Shown piece after piece: positions 10,699 to 21,106 of a stretch of 64,000 nucleotides of DNA (positions are counted from its first letter, which is position 1; every line of letters starts with the position of its first letter). Under the pieces are notes generated by a model, which saw only the letters and a list, made by a program, of their open reading frames with translations, did no database searches and was not told the origin of the DNA. The DNA is from Mobilicoccus pelagius NBRC 104925 (GTDB lineage Bacteria > Actinomycetota > Actinomycetes > Actinomycetales > Dermatophilaceae). The position numbers were made by a program, and so were the translations under genes. The stretch is taken from the NCBI RefSeq assembly GCF_000247995.1, contig NZ_BAFE01000027.1:62001-126000 (forward strand), in the 5' to 3' direction.

Positions 10699-10865
10699 GT
10701 GTACGAGTATCGCACGCGTGTTCGCGTCACCGCCATGCCCTGACAGCCGCACCGCCTCGTCGACCCGCCGGTCTCCGACACGACCCGGCCCGTGTGCTTT
10801 GCTGTCGGACGATCACGGAGTTCCTCCACGGCGGCCCGACCGGCCGCGTGAGAAAGGCGGGGCGC

Positions 10866-11507
10866 ATGCTCGCAGCGTTCACGGGGGCCGGCCTGTCGGC
10901 GGCGGCCGGTCTCAACGCCTACGTCCCGTTCCTCGTCGTCGCGCTCGTCGCGCGGTTCACCGACGTCCTCGTCCTCCCACCGGAGTTCGCGTGGATCTCG
11001 AGCTGGCCCGCGATCGTCGTCGCATCGGTCCTGCTGCTCTCGGAGGTCGTCCTCGACAAGGTCGCAGTCGTCGACCACGTCAACGATGCGGTCGGCACGT
11101 TCGTGCGGCCTGCGACGGGTGGCCTCATCTTCGCGGCGACGTCGGCCGCCTCGACGTACGAGGCGCAGTCGGAGTTCATGGCCCGCAACCCGTGGGTGGG
11201 CGTGCTCCTCGGCATCGTCACCGCGGGGATCGTCCATGCCGGCAAGACCGTGACCCGCCCCGTCGTCAACACGACGACGGCCGGCCTCGGCACCCCGGTC
11301 GTCTCGGCGATGGAGGACGGGCTCGCCGTCGGGCTCTCGCTCCTTGCGGTGTTCGTCCCCGTGCTCGTCGCGGTCGGGCTGCTGCTCCTCGTCCTCCTGG
11401 GCGTGCTGCTCCGGCGCCGCGCCCGGGCTCACCGTGCCCGACGCACCGGACGCAACCTGCGCGGCGCCTCGGCCGCGGTCGACACCGACGGGCGTCCGGC
11501 GTCGTGA
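10866..11507 (+). CDS. DUF4126 multi-span membrane protein
   Basis: About 213 aa with four or five hydrophobic segments. It starts MLAAFTGAGLSAAAGLNAYVPF, characteristic of DUF4126 proteins of unknown function. The C terminus is basic (RRRARAHRARRTGR), so cytoplasmic by the positive-inside rule. ATG 10866 is the first start after the ORF opens at the upstream promoter region. The next gene begins on its stop codon (GTGA overlap), implying co-translation with the DUF2993 protein. No function is proposed. Confidence 0.72.
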   Translation: MLAAFTGAGLSAAAGLNAYVPFLVVALVARFTDVLVLPPEFAWISSWPAIVVASVLLLSEVVLDKVAVVDHVNDAVGTFVRPATGGLIFAATSAASTYEAQSEFMARNPWVGVLLGIVTAGIVHAGKTVTRPVVNTTTAGLGTPVVSAMEDGLAVGLSLLAVFVPVLVAVGLLLLVLLGVLLRRRARAHRARRTGRNLRGASAAVDTDGRPAS

Positions 11508-12211
11508 GGTCGGTCGTCCCCGCGGCCGCCCCGGGTCCCGACGTGCGCCGGGAGCGGGTGATCCGGGTGTTCGCCGTCCTCGGAGTGGTCTTCCTCGCCC
11601 TCCTGCTCGCGGGGCTCGTCGCCCTCGTCGGCCTCACCCGGCCGCTCTCGGGCGCACCGGGGTCGGAGGTGACGGCACCGTCCTCACCCACCGCGCCCGC
11701 GCCACCGACCGATCTCGCCGAGGGGGAGGCGTGGATCTCCGACGCCGACGTCGCATCCCCGCGGATCCTCCTCGGGGAGGGACAGGACCTGCGTGCCGTG
11801 AAGGCGAAGATCGGCGGAGTGCGACTCGCCGCCGACGGCACCATTCACCTCGCCCGCCTCGACCTCGACGGCGTCGTCCCGTTCTCCGTCGTCGAGGACG
11901 AGGTCGGCCGCGGCATCCGCCTCGCTCCCGCCGAGGACGGGCTCGTCCGCGTCACGGTGCCCGTCGGCGCCTTCGGTCGGGGCCTCGACGTCACGGCGCT
12001 CGCGCGCGTCCAGGCCGACGGCGAGCGCATCGCGGTCACCCCCGTCCGCGTCCTCGGCGAGGGGCTCCTCGACGGGGAACTCCCGGGGTTGCCCGCCATC
12101 CGTCAGCCCGTCCCCAACCTCCCTCCCGGCATGCGCCTCACCGACGTCGCTGTCGAGACGGGGGGATTCCGCATCCGCGCCGTGGGTGACGACGTCCGCC
12201 TCTCGCGCTGA
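11504..12211 (+). CDS. DUF2993 (LmeA-like) membrane-anchored protein
   Basis: About 235 aa from GTG 11504, which overlaps the upstream stop (GTGA). One N-terminal membrane span (about residues 20-44, VIRVFAVLGVVFLALLLAGL) is followed by a short Pro/Thr linker and a DUF2993-type beta-rich domain (VRLAADGTIHLARLDLDG; FGRGLDVTALARV). DUF2993 includes mycobacterial LmeA, a cell-envelope protein affecting lipoglycan maturation. That role should not be assumed here. Placement suggests an envelope protein displayed outside the membrane. Confidence 0.68.
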   Translation: MRSVVPAAAPGPDVRRERVIRVFAVLGVVFLALLLAGLVALVGLTRPLSGAPGSEVTAPSSPTAPAPPTDLAEGEAWISDADVASPRILLGEGQDLRAVKAKIGGVRLAADGTIHLARLDLDGVVPFSVVEDEVGRGIRLAPAEDGLVRVTVPVGAFGRGLDVTALARVQADGERIAVTPVRVLGEGLLDGELPGLPAIRQPVPNLPPGMRLTDVAVETGGFRIRAVGDDVRLSR

Positions 12212-12272
12212 CCGGGACGAGCCGCGCACCTCTCGCAGCGACCGGGTGTGAACGGGTGTCGGTGGCGAGGGG

Positions 12273-12278
12273 CAGAAT
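12273..12278 (+). promoter_or_regulatory. -10 element (CAGAAT) of recO, six bases from the start
   Basis: CAGAAT ends exactly six bases before GTG 12285, predicting a leaderless mRNA. Confidence 0.5.
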
Positions 12279-12284
12279 GGCGAG

Positions 12285-13013
12285 GTGCCCCTCTACCGCG
12301 ACGCCGCCATCGTGCTGCGCACCCAGAAGCTCGGGGAGGCGGACCGCATCATCACGATGCTCACCCGCGGTCGCGGGATCGTGCGCGCCGTCGGCAAGGG
12401 GGTCCGCCGGACGAAGAGCAAGTTCGGTGCCCGCCTCGAACCCGGCATGGTCATCGACGCCCAGCTCTACGAGGGACGTAGCCTCGACACGGTGACGCAG
12501 GTCGACGTCCTCGCTCCCTACGGCGACCAGATCGCCCGCGACTACGTCTCGTGGACGGCGATGGTCGCCGCGCTCGAGACGGCCGAACGGCTCACCGAGG
12601 GGCAGGATGTCGGCACGGCCCACTTCACTCTCCTCGCCGGTGCCCTCGCGAGCCTCGCCGGGCACGACCACGACTCCGGGCTCGTCCTCGATGCCTACCT
12701 CCTCCGAGCCGTCGCGACGGCCGGGTGGGCGCCCAGCTTCCACGCCTGTGCCCGCTGCGGTGCCGAGGGGCCCCACCGGGCGTTCAACGTCGCCGCGGGT
12801 GGATGCGTCTGCCCCTCCTGCCGCCCCGCCGGATCGGTCGCGCCCGCACCCGCGACGTTCGTCCTCCTCGGTGCGCTCCTCGAGGGCGACTGGGCCACGG
12901 CCGAGGCGGTGAACCCGTTGCATCGCCGGGAGGGCAGTGGCCTCGTCGCCGCCTACCTCCAGTGGCACCTCGAACGCGGTGTCCGTTCCCTGCGCCTCGT
13001 CGAACGGCCCTGA
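12285..13013 (+). CDS. recO: DNA repair protein RecO
   Basis: 242 aa. RecO works with RecF and RecR to load RecA at gaps and anneals single strands. The N-terminal OB fold (PLYRDAAIVLRTQKLGEADRI) is typical. A zinc site is formed by CARCG and CPSC in the C-terminal half. GTG 12285 is supported by the -10 six bases upstream and matches the expected N terminus. recO followed by uppS is a common actinobacterial order. Confidence 0.94.
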   Translation: MPLYRDAAIVLRTQKLGEADRIITMLTRGRGIVRAVGKGVRRTKSKFGARLEPGMVIDAQLYEGRSLDTVTQVDVLAPYGDQIARDYVSWTAMVAALETAERLTEGQDVGTAHFTLLAGALASLAGHDHDSGLVLDAYLLRAVATAGWAPSFHACARCGAEGPHRAFNVAAGGCVCPSCRPAGSVAPAPATFVLLGALLEGDWATAEAVNPLHRREGSGLVAAYLQWHLERGVRSLRLVERP

Positions 13014-13064
13014 CCGACGCCGGGCGCGGCTCCGTCGCTCCCCGGGCGTCCCACGGCGCGCGGG

Positions 13065-13070
13065 TAGTCT
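13065..13070 (+). promoter_or_regulatory. -10 element (TAGTCT) of uppS, six bases from the start
   Basis: TAGTCT is followed by six bases and then GTG 13077, which predicts leaderless transcription of uppS independent of recO. Confidence 0.5.
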
Positions 13071-13076
13071 TCGGGC

Positions 13077-13874
13077 GTGGCTCCGACCTCTCGTTACGAC
13101 GACCCGTTCCCCCACCCCACCGGCGTGACGCCCCCGCAGATCCCCGGCGAGGTGATGCCGCGTCACGTCGCCGTCGTCATGGACGGCAACGGTCGCTGGG
13201 CGAACGAGCGGGGTCTGCCGCGCACGAAGGGGCACGAGGCGGGGGAGGGGGCCCTCCTCGACGTCGTCGCCGGGGCGCTCGAGGCCGGGGTGACGCACCT
13301 GTCGGCCTACGCGTTCTCGACGGAGAACTGGAAGCGCTCACCGGCCGAGGTGCGGTTCCTCATGGGCTTCAACCGCGACGTCATCCGGCGGCGACGCGAC
13401 CAGCTCGACTCGTGGGGCGTGCGAATGCGCTGGGTGGGGCGTCGCCCCCGCCTCTGGAAGTCGGTCATCGACGAGCTCGAGATCGCCCAGGAGATGACGA
13501 AGGACAACGACAGGCTCACCCTCTACTTCTGCGTGAACTACGGCGGCCGCGCCGAGATCGGCGATGCCGCGCGGGCCATCGCCGAGGCGGTCGCCGCCGG
13601 GCGGCTCAAGCCGGGGTCCGTGGACGAGAAGACCGTCGCGAAGTTCCTCCCCGAGCCCGACATGCCCGACGTCGACCTCTTCGTGCGGAGCTCGGGGGAG
13701 CAGCGCACGAGCAATTTCCTCCTCTGGCAGAGCGCCTACGCGGAGATGGTCTTCCTCGACACCCTCTGGCCCGATTTCGACCGTCGCCACCTGTGGGAGG
13801 CGATCGACATCTACGCGCGCCGCGACCGTCGGTACGGCGGTGCCGTCGACGTTCCCGCCACCTCCGGCTCTTGA
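13077..13874 (+). CDS. uppS: Isoprenyl diphosphate synthase (UppS family)
   Basis: 265 aa. Cis-prenyltransferase making the long-chain polyprenyl diphosphate lipid carrier for peptidoglycan and other wall polymers. Diagnostic motifs: [20 protein letters not shown] with the catalytic Asp, the internal [10 protein letters not shown], and [18 protein letters not shown] near the C terminus. The chain length (C50 decaprenyl or C55) cannot be read from sequence. GTG 13077 is supported by the six-base spacing from its -10. Confidence 0.94.
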   Translation: MAPTSRYDDPFPHPTGVTPPQIPGEVMPRHVAVVMDGNGRWANERGLPRTKGHEAGEGALLDVVAGALEAGVTHLSAYAFSTENWKRSPAEVRFLMGFNRDVIRRRRDQLDSWGVRMRWVGRRPRLWKSVIDELEIAQEMTKDNDRLTLYFCVNYGGRAEIGDAARAIAEAVAAGRLKPGSVDEKTVAKFLPEPDMPDVDLFVRSSGEQRTSNFLLWQSAYAEMVFLDTLWPDFDRRHLWEAIDIYARRDRRYGGAVDVPATSGS

Positions 13875-13997
13875 GGGGGAGGGGTCGGGGCTCCGTTCCG
13901 GCGTCGTGGGACGTCGTGCCCGTGCACGAGGGTCGCCGGTCGGCCTCACCGCGTGCCAGGGGGATTCGATCCTCGAGCGTCCACGGGTCGAGACACT

Positions 13998-14021
13998 TGC
14001 ATGAGCATGCATGACTATGCA
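13998..14021. promoter_or_regulatory. Tandem overlapping ARG boxes (ArgR operator)
   Basis: Two palindromes of the form TGCAT-N4-ATGCA sit at 13998-14011 and 14008-14021. They share an arm and are offset by exactly 10 bp, one helical turn. They abut the argG -10. TGCAT-type half sites match known actinobacterial ArgR boxes. The segment is AT-rich against its surroundings. Binding by ArgR is inferred; argR is not in the window. Confidence 0.72.
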
Positions 14022-15476
<1,455 letters not shown>

Positions 15477-15565
15477 CCGAGGACTTTCGGACGCCGCGGA
15501 GGTCTCCGGTGCGGTCGACACGATCGGCGTCACCGAGACCGGCGGTGCTCCTGGACGGACATGAC

Positions 15566-15603
15566 ACGATCCCCGTCCTCTCCAACGAGGGGGCGGGGAT
15601 CGT
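15566..15603. terminator. Hairpin downstream of argG
   Basis: A 10-bp perfect stem (15566-15575 with 15594-15603) encloses an 18-base loop, 90 bp past the argG stop. It could also serve the converging small gene at 15688. No clear T-run. Confidence 0.4.
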
Positions 15604-15687
15604 CGTGTGTGGTGCGCGGGTGTCGTGCGTGCGCGGTGTGTCGCCGGCGTGTCGGTCGCTCCGGCACGCATGGCGTCGAGCGTGTGC

Positions 15688-15960
15688 TCAGGCGGCGGGG
15701 GCGATCCGGACGACGGCCACGGCGACGACGACGAGCGCGATCGCGAGGCGCATCATCCGTTCGACCGGCGGGATGTCGGGCCAGAGGAGCACGAGCATGC
15801 CGAAGAGGACGACGACGGCGAGGCCGAGCAGGACGGCGCCGATCGGGCCGCCGACGACGAGCCCGAGGACGATCGCGCCGATGAGCACGCCCGCGCTGAC
15901 CGCCGTCGGCACGCGGAAGAGACGGTTGATGAGGTCTTCTCGAAAGGTCGCGTCGGTCAC
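15688..15960 (-). CDS. Small three-span membrane protein, unrecognised
   Basis: 90 aa from a GTG start. The sequence has a short polar N terminus (TDATFREDLINRLFR) and three hydrophobic segments: one around VSAGVLIGAIVLGLVVG, one around GAVLLGLAVVVLFGMLVLLW, and a third at the C terminus. I do not recognise the family. Composition and codon use match neighbouring genes and the frame is clean, so it is probably real. It lies alone between argG and a WcbI-like gene, convergent to argG. Confidence 0.55.
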   Translation of the reverse strand: MTDATFREDLINRLFRVPTAVSAGVLIGAIVLGLVVGGPIGAVLLGLAVVVLFGMLVLLWPDIPPVERMMRLAIALVVVAVAVVRIAPAA

Positions 15961-16204
15961 GGGCCCACCCTATGCGGTCCTCACGCCGTGGCCCTCGGGC
16001 CGCCTCGGCGTCGTCGCGCCGGCTGCCGAGGTCGCCACGGTCGCCCCGGTCGGCCTGTGAGGTGGGTCGGACCAGGGCGTGCGAGGCGAGGGAGTCGCTG
16101 TCCGTACAGTGGGCGGGCCGTGCGCGGGATGCCGCACCGTCGTCGGCTCCGGCGAGGAACGCGTCGCCGACGGCACCGAGAACCACGTCGACAGGACCCT
16201 CACG

Positions 16205-17263
16205 ATGACCACGCCCCCGTCGTCCCCCACCTCCATTCCGGGAAACATTCCGGTGATCCCTGACGGCTCTGACGGCTCTGACGGCTCTGGCAGCCCGGGT
16301 GGCCCGGCCTCGTCCGCGGCCGGGGGAGGCGCCGCGGCCCGTGAGGCGGCGAGTCCCCGGCGGCTCCACTACGGCGCGTTCTACGGGCTCGAGCTCCTCC
16401 CCGAGGACGACGGTCGGCCCCTGGCGATCGTCCTCGGCAACTGTCAGGCCGAGAGCATCCGTGTCCTCCTGGGCGACGGCCCGGCGGCGGCGACGCGGAG
16501 CGTCCGGGTACCGCCCGTGTTCGAACTCGCCGAGGACGACCTGCCCCACCTCGCGCGTCTCCTCGCCGAGGTCGACGTGCTCGTCGCCCAACCCGTCCGC
16601 GACGACTACCGCGGGTTGCCGCTCGGCACGGCGCAGGTGGCGCGTGGCCTGCCGGATGGGGCGCGGGTCGTGCGCATCCCTCCGCTGCGGTACGCGGGCC
16701 TCTACCCCCGTCACGTCATCGTCCGTTCCGGGCCCGCGGGGGAGGCAGGCGATCCTCCCGTCGCCCCCTACCACGACCTCGCGACGGCCGCGCTCGCCGC
16801 GGGTCGCGCCCCGCTCGGTCCTGTCCCGGAGGTCGGCGTGCGGGCGATCGCCGCCGAGTCCGTCGCACAGGTCGAGCTTCGCGAGCGTCGGCACGACACC
16901 GTCGTCGCGAGCGACCTCCTCGTCCCCGCCGGCGTCGACGCGGCCCACACGATCAACCACCCGGGCAACACCGTGCTCCTCGGCCTCGCGGCGCGGGTGC
17001 TCGACCATCTCGCCCTGTCGGGGGAGGTCGTCGATCCGGGGCGCACCCTGCTCCGGTCGATCCTCGCGCCGGTGCTCCCCGAGACCTGTCGCGCCCTCGG
17101 GCTCCCCACGGACGCAGCCCGGGAGGCGTGGTCGATCAACGGCACCACCGTCGCCGACGAGGAGATCCGCGACCGGCACCTCGACTGGTATGCCGCCCAC
17201 CCGGGCCTCGCCGAGCACGTCCTCGACGCCCGGGCCGACACCCTCGCCCACCTCGGCGGGTGA
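16205..17263 (+). CDS. WcbI-like polysaccharide biosynthesis putative acyltransferase
   Basis: About 352 aa. The central motif AIVLGNCQAESI matches the WcbI family, whose members are linked to capsule synthesis and bind CoA; acetyltransferase activity is proposed for them. Later conserved-looking segments include PPLRYAGLYPRH and the C-terminal INHPGNTVLLGLA. Residues ~1-55 are low complexity, including a triple Asp-Gly-Ser repeat coded by three 9-bp units at 16263-16289. ATG 16205 was chosen since AGGA lies eight bases upstream; TACAGT at 16105 is a candidate -10. No capsule genes are adjacent. The acceptor is unknown. Confidence 0.65.
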   Translation: MTTPPSSPTSIPGNIPVIPDGSDGSDGSGSPGGPASSAAGGGAAAREAASPRRLHYGAFYGLELLPEDDGRPLAIVLGNCQAESIRVLLGDGPAAATRSVRVPPVFELAEDDLPHLARLLAEVDVLVAQPVRDDYRGLPLGTAQVARGLPDGARVVRIPPLRYAGLYPRHVIVRSGPAGEAGDPPVAPYHDLATAALAAGRAPLGPVPEVGVRAIAAESVAQVELRERRHDTVVASDLLVPAGVDAAHTINHPGNTVLLGLAARVLDHLALSGEVVDPGRTLLRSILAPVLPETCRALGLPTDAAREAWSINGTTVADEEIRDRHLDWYAAHPGLAEHVLDARADTLAHLGG

Positions 17264-17321
17264 GGCGGCGGCGGCCCCGCGGATTTCCTCCACGCCGACG
17301 TCGAGAGGAGAATGGGCGGTC

Positions 17322-18617
17322 ATGACCGCGACGCTCCCGTACCCCACCGGTTCCCGTGACACCACCGCGCGTGACACAGGGCGCGACACCGGCGTGAGCG
17401 ACGTTCCGACGACGGACGCCCCCGCGACGCCGACCTCTCGTCCCGTGCTGCCGCCGTTGCAGCTCGGGTGTGTCACCGTGCCGACGCCGGTCGTCCTCGC
17501 GCCGATGGCCGGGATCACGAACCGGGCGTTCCGACGCCTGTGCCGGGAGTTCGGCGAGTCCGCCGGGGTGGGGGAGTCCGGCCGGTGCCTCTACGTGAGC
17601 GAGATGATCACGTCCCGCGCCCTCGTCGAGCGCACGCCGGAGTCGATGCGGCTCATCACCCACGACCCCGACGAGAACCCGCGCAGCGTGCAGCTGTACG
17701 GCGTCGACCCCGCCACCGTGCGCGCCGCGGTGCGACTCCTCGTCACCGAGGACCGCGCCGACCACATCGACCTCAACTTCGGCTGCCCCGTCCCCAAGGT
17801 CACGCGCAAGGGCGGCGGCTCGGCCCTGCCGTGGAAGACGGAGCTCTTCCGCGGAATCGTCGCAGGCGCCGTCGCCGAGGCGGAGCCCTACGGCGTGCCG
17901 GTCACCGTCAAGATGCGCAAGGGCATCGACGACGACCACCTCACCTACCTCGACGCGGGCCGCATCGCGCGTGACAGCGGGGCCGCCGCGGTCGCGCTCC
18001 ACGGGCGTACGGCGTCACAGTCGTACTCGGGGACGGCCGACTGGGACGCGATCGCGCGCCTGCGCGAGACGCTGCCCGACGTGCCCATCCTCGGCAACGG
18101 CGACATCTGGTCCGCCGAGGACGCCCTCGACATGGTCGCCCGCACCGGCGTCGACGGCGTCGTCGTCGGCCGCGGCTGCCTCGGACGTCCGTGGCTGTTC
18201 GCCGACCTCGTCTCGGCGTTCGCTGGCGGCGACACGCGGGTGCGTCCCTCGCTCGGGGAGGTCGGGGCCGCGCTGCGACGCCACGCCGTCTACCTCACCG
18301 AGTTCTACGACGGCGACGAGAACCGGGCCTGCCGTGACATCCGCAAGCACATCGCCTGGTACCTCAAGGGATTCCCCGCCGGCCACGAGATCCGCCACCG
18401 TCTCGCGCTCGTCGACGCCCTCACCGACATCGACGACCTCCTCGCCGCACTCCCCGCCGACGCGCCGTGGCCCGGAGGACCCGCCGAGGGACCGCGCGGC
18501 CGTGCGGGGTCGCCCCGTCAGGTCGCGTTGCCCGACGGGTGGCTCGACACCCAGGAACTCACCGGCGCCGCGGCCCGCATCGTCGCCCAGGCCGAACTGT
18601 CCGTCTCCGGCGGATGA
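17322..18617 (+). CDS. tRNA-dihydrouridine synthase (DusB type)
   Basis: About 431 aa. FMN enzyme reducing uridines in the tRNA D-loop. Motifs: LAPMAGITNRAFR at the barrel start, LNFGCPVPKVTRKGGGSAL with the catalytic Cys, VKMRKG, ALHGRTASQ, and GNGDIWSAEDA for phosphate binding. The first ~45 residues are a Thr/Asp-rich extension. ATG 17322 is preceded by GAGAGGAG. The gene is 58 bp after the WcbI-like gene, so it may be cotranscribed. The position modified is not readable; DusB-like by length and domain order. Confidence 0.92.
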   Translation: MTATLPYPTGSRDTTARDTGRDTGVSDVPTTDAPATPTSRPVLPPLQLGCVTVPTPVVLAPMAGITNRAFRRLCREFGESAGVGESGRCLYVSEMITSRALVERTPESMRLITHDPDENPRSVQLYGVDPATVRAAVRLLVTEDRADHIDLNFGCPVPKVTRKGGGSALPWKTELFRGIVAGAVAEAEPYGVPVTVKMRKGIDDDHLTYLDAGRIARDSGAAAVALHGRTASQSYSGTADWDAIARLRETLPDVPILGNGDIWSAEDALDMVARTGVDGVVVGRGCLGRPWLFADLVSAFAGGDTRVRPSLGEVGAALRRHAVYLTEFYDGDENRACRDIRKHIAWYLKGFPAGHEIRHRLALVDALTDIDDLLAALPADAPWPGGPAEGPRGRAGSPRQVALPDGWLDTQELTGAAARIVAQAELSVSGG

Positions 18618-18745
18618 CTCGCCCGGTGGGCTGACGCCGCCGTGTTGCCCGAGCCGTCGCGCCGGGAGCGCGAACCGCCGCCGAACGACGCCGCCGCCCG
18701 CACGCGGGTGGCGTGGAGCGGCGAGGACGGTGAGGCGCGGGATCG

Positions 18746-19615
18746 TCACATGTGGCCGGGTTCGGCTCCGACGGCGACGGGTCGGGAGGGGTCGCTGATC
18801 CAGTCGGACCACGAGCCGATGTAGACGGGCACCACGTCGCCGAGACCGGCGACGGCGATGGCGAGCGAGACGTGCGAGGCCTGCACGCCCGAGCCGCAGT
18901 ACGTCGCGACGGGCGCCTCGCCGTCGACCCCGGCGGCGCCGAGCACGGCCCGGAGCTCCTCGCGGGGGAGGAACCGGCCTGCCTCGTCGGTGAGCGACCG
19001 GGCCGGGAGGTTGACCGCCCCGGGGATGTGGCCGTGGACGGGGTCGATGATCTCGTTCTCGCCGCGGTAGCGGTCGGCCGGGCGGCAGTCGAGGAGGAGA
19101 CCCTGCTCGGCGAACATCGTCGCCTCGCGCGGGCCGAGGACGCGCGTGTTGCCGCGACGGACGGAGAAGTCCCCCTCGTCGACGAGGCGGATGCCCGACT
19201 CGAGCGGGTACCGGTGCGCCTTCCACTGCGAGAGGCCACCGTCGAGGACCTGCACGTCGTGCTTGCCGAAGTGCCGCAGGAGCCACCAGCAACGCGCCGC
19301 GGCGAGGGATCCGCTGTCGTCGTAGCAGACGACCGGCCGATCGTTGTCGACGCCGCACTCCGCCATGTCGAGCTCGAAGTCGTCGACCGTCGGCATCGGG
19401 TGTCGACCGCCGACACCGTTCTCGCCCGACTCTCCCGCGAGGTCGCGCTTGAGGTCGACGAACACGGCACCCGGCAGATGACCCTGCAGGTAGGAGTCGT
19501 AGCCGTCGTCGGCACCGAGCGCCCAACGGACGTCGAGGAGGAGAGGCGCCTCACCAGGACGGGCGCGGAGCCACTCGTACAGCTCGCTCGGGGAGATGAG
19601 GGGGTGACGATCCAT
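18746..19615 (-). CDS. Thiosulfate/3-mercaptopyruvate sulfurtransferase (SseA type)
   Basis: 289 aa with two rhodanese domains. The first, inactive half contains LLDVRWALG and VVCYDDSGSLAAARCWW, with Asp in place of Cys. The second has the active loop YCGSGVQAS, whose Cys carries the persulfide. This is the normal arrangement of the family. ATG 19615 is supported by TAAGGT exactly six bases upstream on the minus strand. It is divergent from dgt across 101 bp. The donor substrate cannot be fixed from the loop with certainty. Confidence 0.9.
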   Translation of the reverse strand: MDRHPLISPSELYEWLRARPGEAPLLLDVRWALGADDGYDSYLQGHLPGAVFVDLKRDLAGESGENGVGGRHPMPTVDDFELDMAECGVDNDRPVVCYDDSGSLAAARCWWLLRHFGKHDVQVLDGGLSQWKAHRYPLESGIRLVDEGDFSVRRGNTRVLGPREATMFAEQGLLLDCRPADRYRGENEIIDPVHGHIPGAVNLPARSLTDEAGRFLPREELRAVLGAAGVDGEAPVATYCGSGVQASHVSLAIAVAGLGDVVPVYIGSWSDWISDPSRPVAVGAEPGHM

Positions 19616-19621
19616 GTCATG

Positions 19622-19627
19622 ACCTTA
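19622..19627 (-). promoter_or_regulatory. -10 element (TAAGGT) of the sulfurtransferase gene
   Basis: On the minus strand TAAGGT is followed by six bases and then ATG 19615, predicting a leaderless mRNA. Confidence 0.5.
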
Positions 19628-19704
19628 CGAGAGAGGGCGGAGGAGGTGGCTCCCGGCAGAACGTGTGGCATGGACTGAACCACGCGTGGATCGACCCTGG
19701 ACTC

Positions 19705-19710
19705 TACAGT
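19705..19710 (+). promoter_or_regulatory. -10 element (TACAGT) of dgt, six bases from the start
   Basis: TACAGT is followed by six bases and GTG 19717. With the sulfurtransferase -10 it gives two diverging leaderless promoters in a 101-bp gap. Confidence 0.55.
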
Positions 19711-19716
19711 GCGGGT

Positions 19717-21024
19717 GTGACGGGTTACGACCGCGAGGACCGCACGAGGTGGGTGGCCGAGGATCCCACCCGTAAGAACGCACATCGCACCGACTTCGCG
19801 CGCGACCGCGCCCGACTCCTGCACGCCTCCGCGCTGCGTCGTCTCGCGAACAAGACGCAGGTGATGTCGCCGGGGAGTGACGACTTCGTCCGCAACCGGC
19901 TCACGCACTCCCTCGAGGTCGGTCAGATCGGCCGGGAGCTCGGCGCGGCCCTCGGCTGCGACGGCGACCTCGTCGAGACGGCGTGCCTCGCCCACGACCT
20001 CGGACATCCGCCGTTCGGCCACAACGGGGAGAGCGCCCTCGCACGCGCGTGCGCCGACATCGGCGGGTTCGAGGGCAACGCGCAGACGTTTCGACTTCTC
20101 ACCCGGCTCGAGGCCAAGCGTTTCCGCCCCGACGGCCGGTCCGCGGGGCTCAACCTCACGCGGGCCGGTCTCGACGCCGCGACGAAGTACCCATGGTCCC
20201 CCGCCGAGAGGCCCGGCACGCGCAAGTACGGCGTCTACGAGGACGACGTCGAGGTGTTCACGTGGATGCGCGAGGGTGCTCCCGGGCACCGGCGATGCCT
20301 CGAGGCGCAGGTCATGGACTGGGCCGACGACGTCGGGTATTCCGTCCATGACGTCGAGGACGCCGTCGCCGCCGGGCGGATCGACCTCGGCGTGCTCACC
20401 CGCGAGGCCGACCTCGAGCCCGTCCTCGAGGTGGCGGTGCGGCTCTACGCCCCCGACCTCATCGAGGCCGACGTCGCCGCCGCCGCACGTCGTGTCCAGG
20501 GGGCGGGCTTCGTCGTCGAACGGAGCGACGGCAGCCGCGCCGCGCTCGCCGCACTCAAGGACATGACGAGCATGCTCATCGGCCGCTTCGCCCGGGCCGC
20601 GGAGGACGCGACGCGTGAGCGGTTCGGCGACGGGCCCCTCACGCGGTACGCCGGCGACCTCGTCGTGCCCGACGCGACCCGTGCCGAGTGCGCCCTCCTC
20701 AAGGCCCTCGCCGCCCACTTCGTCATGTTCCGGCCCGAGCTCGAGGAGGGGCGTGCCGTCGAGCGCCGCGTCGTCACCGACCTCCTCCACGTCTACCGGG
20801 AGGACCCGGGACTGCTCGACCCGCTCCACCGCGAGGATCACGCCCGTGCGACCGACGACGCCGCCCGTCTGCGCGCCGTCGTCGACCAGGTCGCCGGACT
20901 CACCGACGTCCGCGCCTGGGCCCTCCACCACCGCTGGTGCGGGGAGGAGGGCGCGCAGGCGCGTCGGGACGCCGCGGAACGGTCCGGCGGAGAGCCGGGC
21001 GAGTGGGCCGGCGGACGCCTCTGA
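19717..21024 (+). CDS. dgt: Deoxyguanosinetriphosphate triphosphohydrolase-like protein
   Basis: About 435 aa. HD-superfamily enzyme splitting dNTPs into deoxynucleoside and triphosphate. The metal ligands are visible: the His of RNRLTHSLEVGQIGR, the HD pair of CLAHDLGHPPFGHNGE, and the Asp of MDWADDVGYSVHDVEDA. GTG 19717 is chosen because it lies six bases after TACAGT and matches the family start. It precedes dnaG by 82 bp, a common actinobacterial pairing. Preferred dNTP is unknown. Confidence 0.93.
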   Translation: MTGYDREDRTRWVAEDPTRKNAHRTDFARDRARLLHASALRRLANKTQVMSPGSDDFVRNRLTHSLEVGQIGRELGAALGCDGDLVETACLAHDLGHPPFGHNGESALARACADIGGFEGNAQTFRLLTRLEAKRFRPDGRSAGLNLTRAGLDAATKYPWSPAERPGTRKYGVYEDDVEVFTWMREGAPGHRRCLEAQVMDWADDVGYSVHDVEDAVAAGRIDLGVLTREADLEPVLEVAVRLYAPDLIEADVAAAARRVQGAGFVVERSDGSRAALAALKDMTSMLIGRFARAAEDATRERFGDGPLTRYAGDLVVPDATRAECALLKALAAHFVMFRPELEEGRAVERRVVTDLLHVYREDPGLLDPLHREDHARATDDAARLRAVVDQVAGLTDVRAWALHHRWCGEEGAQARRDAAERSGGEPGEWAGGRL

Positions 21025-21106
21025 ACCGGTCCACCGTCCACAGGTGCGGCGGTGCGGCCGGGCGGATGCCGCGCGACGCCTAGACTCCGCACAGAGGAGG
21101 TCGCTC

